The notes beneath the pieces were generated by a model that saw only the letters and a program-made list of their open reading frames with translations, was not told the DNA's origin and made no database searches. The position numbers and the translations under genes were made by a program. Shown in pieces: positions 4,704-6,459 of a stretch of DNA of 6,459 bases. The DNA is from Quisquiliibacterium sp. (GTDB lineage: Bacteria > Pseudomonadota > Gammaproteobacteria > Burkholderiales > Burkholderiaceae_E), in assembly GCA_030830765.1 (NCBI GenBank), contig JAURMJ010000108.1, positions 1 to 6,459 on the forward strand, in the 5' to 3' direction. The number at the start of each line of letters is the position of its first letter. The first letter of the stretch is position 1.

Positions 4704-6459
4704 ATGGCCGATCAAAAGACCGCTGCGGGCGGCAAGTCCTATCGCGAAACCCTGAATCTTCCTGACACCAAGTTCCCGATGCGCGGCGACCTGGCCAAGC
4801 GCGAGCCGGGTTGGACCCAGCAATGGCAGGACAAAGGCACGTATCGCCGGCTGCGCGAATTCTGCAAAGGTCGTCCAGTCTGGGTACTTCATGACGGCCC
4901 CCCTTACGCCAATGGCGACATTCACATCGGCCACGCCGTCAACAAAATCCTGAAGGACATGATCGTCAAGAGCCGGAACATGGCCGGGTTCGATGCGCGC
5001 TACGTGCCTGGCTGGGATTGCCACGGCATGCCGATTGAGATCCAGATCGAAAAGCAGTTCGGAAAACATCTGCCTGCAGCCGACGTCCAGGCCAAGTCGC
5101 GCGCCTATGCGACCGAACAGATCGCGCGTCAGAAAAAGGACTTCATCCGGCTTGGCGTCCTGGGGCAGTGGGATGATCCGTATCTGACGATGGCCTATCC
5201 GAATGAGGCCGACGAGTTGCGTGCGCTGGGCCAGCTGCTCAGTAAAGGTTATCTGTTCCGCGGCCTCAAACCCGTCAATTGGTGTTTTGACTGCGGTTCG
5301 GCGCTGGCTGAGGCGGAAGTCGAATACGCCGATAAGACTGACATCTCGGTCGACGTCGGCTTTGCGTTCGCCGAGCCGGACAAGGTGGCCAAGGCCTTCG
5401 GCCTTGATGTCCTGCCGCTCGATCATGGCTACTGCGTGATCTGGACGACCACTCCCTGGACGCTACCCTCCAATCAGGCGCTAAATCTGCACCCGGAATT
5501 CGACTATGCCCTGGTGCGCACCCGCTGGCAGGACAGAGACACCCTGCTGATTCTGGCCGCCGAGCGCGTTCAAGAGTGCCTGAAGAACTACGGCCTGCAG
5601 GGCGAAGTTGTTGCCACCTGCAAGGGCTGGGCGCTTGAACTGGTGAAGTTCCGTCACCCGTTCTATGACCGGCTTTCTCCGGTTTATCTTGGTGACTACG
5701 TGACGCTGGACAGCGGTACCGGCGTGGTGCACTCGGCACCTGCCTACGGTGTTGAGGACTTTCTTTCCTGCAAGCACTACGGTGTCACCGATGCCCAGAT
5801 CCTGCAGCCGGTACTCGGCGATGGCAGCTACAGTGAATCGCTTGAGTTCTTCGGCGGTCAGTCGATCTGGGATGCCAACCCGAAGATCGTCGAGCTGATG
5901 CGCGAGCGGGGCGTGCTGTTTAATTCAGTCAAATACCCGCATAGCTACATGCACTGCTGGCGTCATAAGACACCGGTCATCTACCGGGCTTCGAGTCAGT
6001 GGTTCGCCGGGATGGACATCGCGCCCAAGGATGGCGGCCCGACCCTGCGCGAAACGGCCTTGAAAGCCGTTGAGGCAACCGAGTTCTTTCCGGGATGGGG
6101 CAAGGCACGTCTGCACGGCATGATCGCGAATCGTCCCGACTGGACACTGTCTCGCCAGCGCCAGTGGGGCGTGCCGATGGCTTTCTTCGTTCACCGCGAG
6201 ACCGGCGAACTGCATCCGCGTACCCCAGAGCTGATCGAGGCCATCGCGCAACGCATCGAACGCGAGGGCATTGAAGCCTGGCAGAAACTCGAGCCGGCCG
6301 ACCTGCTCGGCGACGATGCGGCTCATTACGAGAAGAACCGTGACACGCTCGATGTCTGGTTCGACTCAGGCACGACGCACGCCACCGTGCTGCGCGGCTC
6401 GCACAAGGATCAGTCACACTTCCCAGCAGACATGTACCTGGAGGGCTCCGATCAGCATC
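4704..6459 (+). CDS. ileS: Isoleucyl-tRNA synthetase (5' part; continues past the window)
   Basis: IleS charges tRNA-Ile with isoleucine using ATP and hydrolyses mischarged valyl-tRNA. The frame stays open with no frameshift for 585 codons to the window edge; the full enzyme is about 930-960 residues, so roughly three fifths are present. The class I signature HIGH is at 74-77 in [12 protein letters not shown], followed by [11 protein letters not shown] (102-112) of the amino-acid pocket. The CP1 editing domain is recognisable from the threonine-rich [11 protein letters not shown] (247-257) and [16 protein letters not shown] (338-353), with D352 at the position of the conserved editing aspartate. 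Further Rossmann-fold motifs are SRQRQWGVP (483-491), DVWFDSG (550-556) and YLEGSDQH at the edge. The KMSKS loop, anticodon-binding domain and C-terminal zinc site lie outside the window. AGGA (4692-4695), 8 bases upstream, supports the ATG. This is the housekeeping-type IleS. Confidence 0.98.
   Translation, partial: MADQKTAAGGKSYRETLNLPDTKFPMRGDLAKREPGWTQQWQDKGTYRRLREFCKGRPVWVLHDGPPYANGDIHIGHAVNKILKDMIVKSRNMAGFDARYVPGWDCHGMPIEIQIEKQFGKHLPAADVQAKSRAYATEQIARQKKDFIRLGVLGQWDDPYLTMAYPNEADELRALGQLLSKGYLFRGLKPVNWCFDCGSALAEAEVEYADKTDISVDVGFAFAEPDKVAKAFGLDVLPLDHGYCVIWTTTPWTLPSNQALNLHPEFDYALVRTRWQDRDTLLILAAERVQECLKNYGLQGEVVATCKGWALELVKFRHPFYDRLSPVYLGDYVTLDSGTGVVHSAPAYGVEDFLSCKHYGVTDAQILQPVLGDGSYSESLEFFGGQSIWDANPKIVELMRERGVLFNSVKYPHSYMHCWRHKTPVIYRASSQWFAGMDIAPKDGGPTLRETALKAVEATEFFPGWGKARLHGMIANRPDWTLSRQRQWGVPMAFFVHRETGELHPRTPELIEAIAQRIEREGIEAWQKLEPADLLGDDAAHYEKNRDTLDVWFDSGTTHATVLRGSHKDQSHFPADMYLEGSDQH

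Noticed and set aside
4653..5426. 257-codon minus-strand frame opposite ileS
   Set aside because: It is an exact antisense shadow of conserved IleS sequence, including the HIGH region. Such mirror frames are common over high-GC synthetase genes, and no independent start signal is evident.

Overview
The window is an ordinary chromosomal housekeeping segment of a Gram-negative bacterium, most likely a betaproteobacterium of the Burkholderiales type. The evidence is the protein-level character of the genes: the L33 C-terminus, the desaturase with its particular histidine boxes and C-terminal extension, the RsmB-like methyltransferase with a DFCAGAGGKT motif, RibF beginning MDVFR, and IleS with [12 protein letters not shown] content is fairly high, the six genes look uniform in composition, and nothing suggests a mobile element, phage, CRISPR array or tRNA.

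Layout from left to right. The last 16 codons of rpmG (ribosomal protein L33, + strand) end at 52. A short convergent spacer (53-239) holds two strong terminator hairpins and a third small GC-rich hairpin. Three minus-strand genes follow, in transcription order purN (3607-2945, GAR transformylase), an RsmB/NOP-family rRNA cytosine methyltransferase (2875-1541), and a membrane fatty-acid desaturase (1436-240). They may form a loose operon, but the 104-base gap before the desaturase carries a perfect inverted repeat, so the desaturase could have its own control. A 73-base divergent spacer (3608-3680) separates purN from the plus-strand pair ribF (3681-4637, riboflavin kinase/FAD synthetase) and ileS (4704 to beyond the window end, isoleucyl-tRNA synthetase). 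In many proteobacteria this pair is followed by lspA, which would lie outside this window.

Functionally the genes are not one pathway. They supply translation (L33, rRNA methylation, IleS), purine synthesis (PurN), flavin cofactors (RibF) and membrane-lipid unsaturation (desaturase). No previously undescribed system is visible. The points worth a second look are small: a TTG start with a good Shine-Dalgarno on the desaturase, a consensus TATAAT very close to ribF with no ribosome-binding site on either divergent gene, the inverted repeat upstream of the desaturase, a basic Gly/Arg-rich N-terminal tail on the methyltransferase, and a tiny upstream reading frame that overlaps the methyltransferase start.
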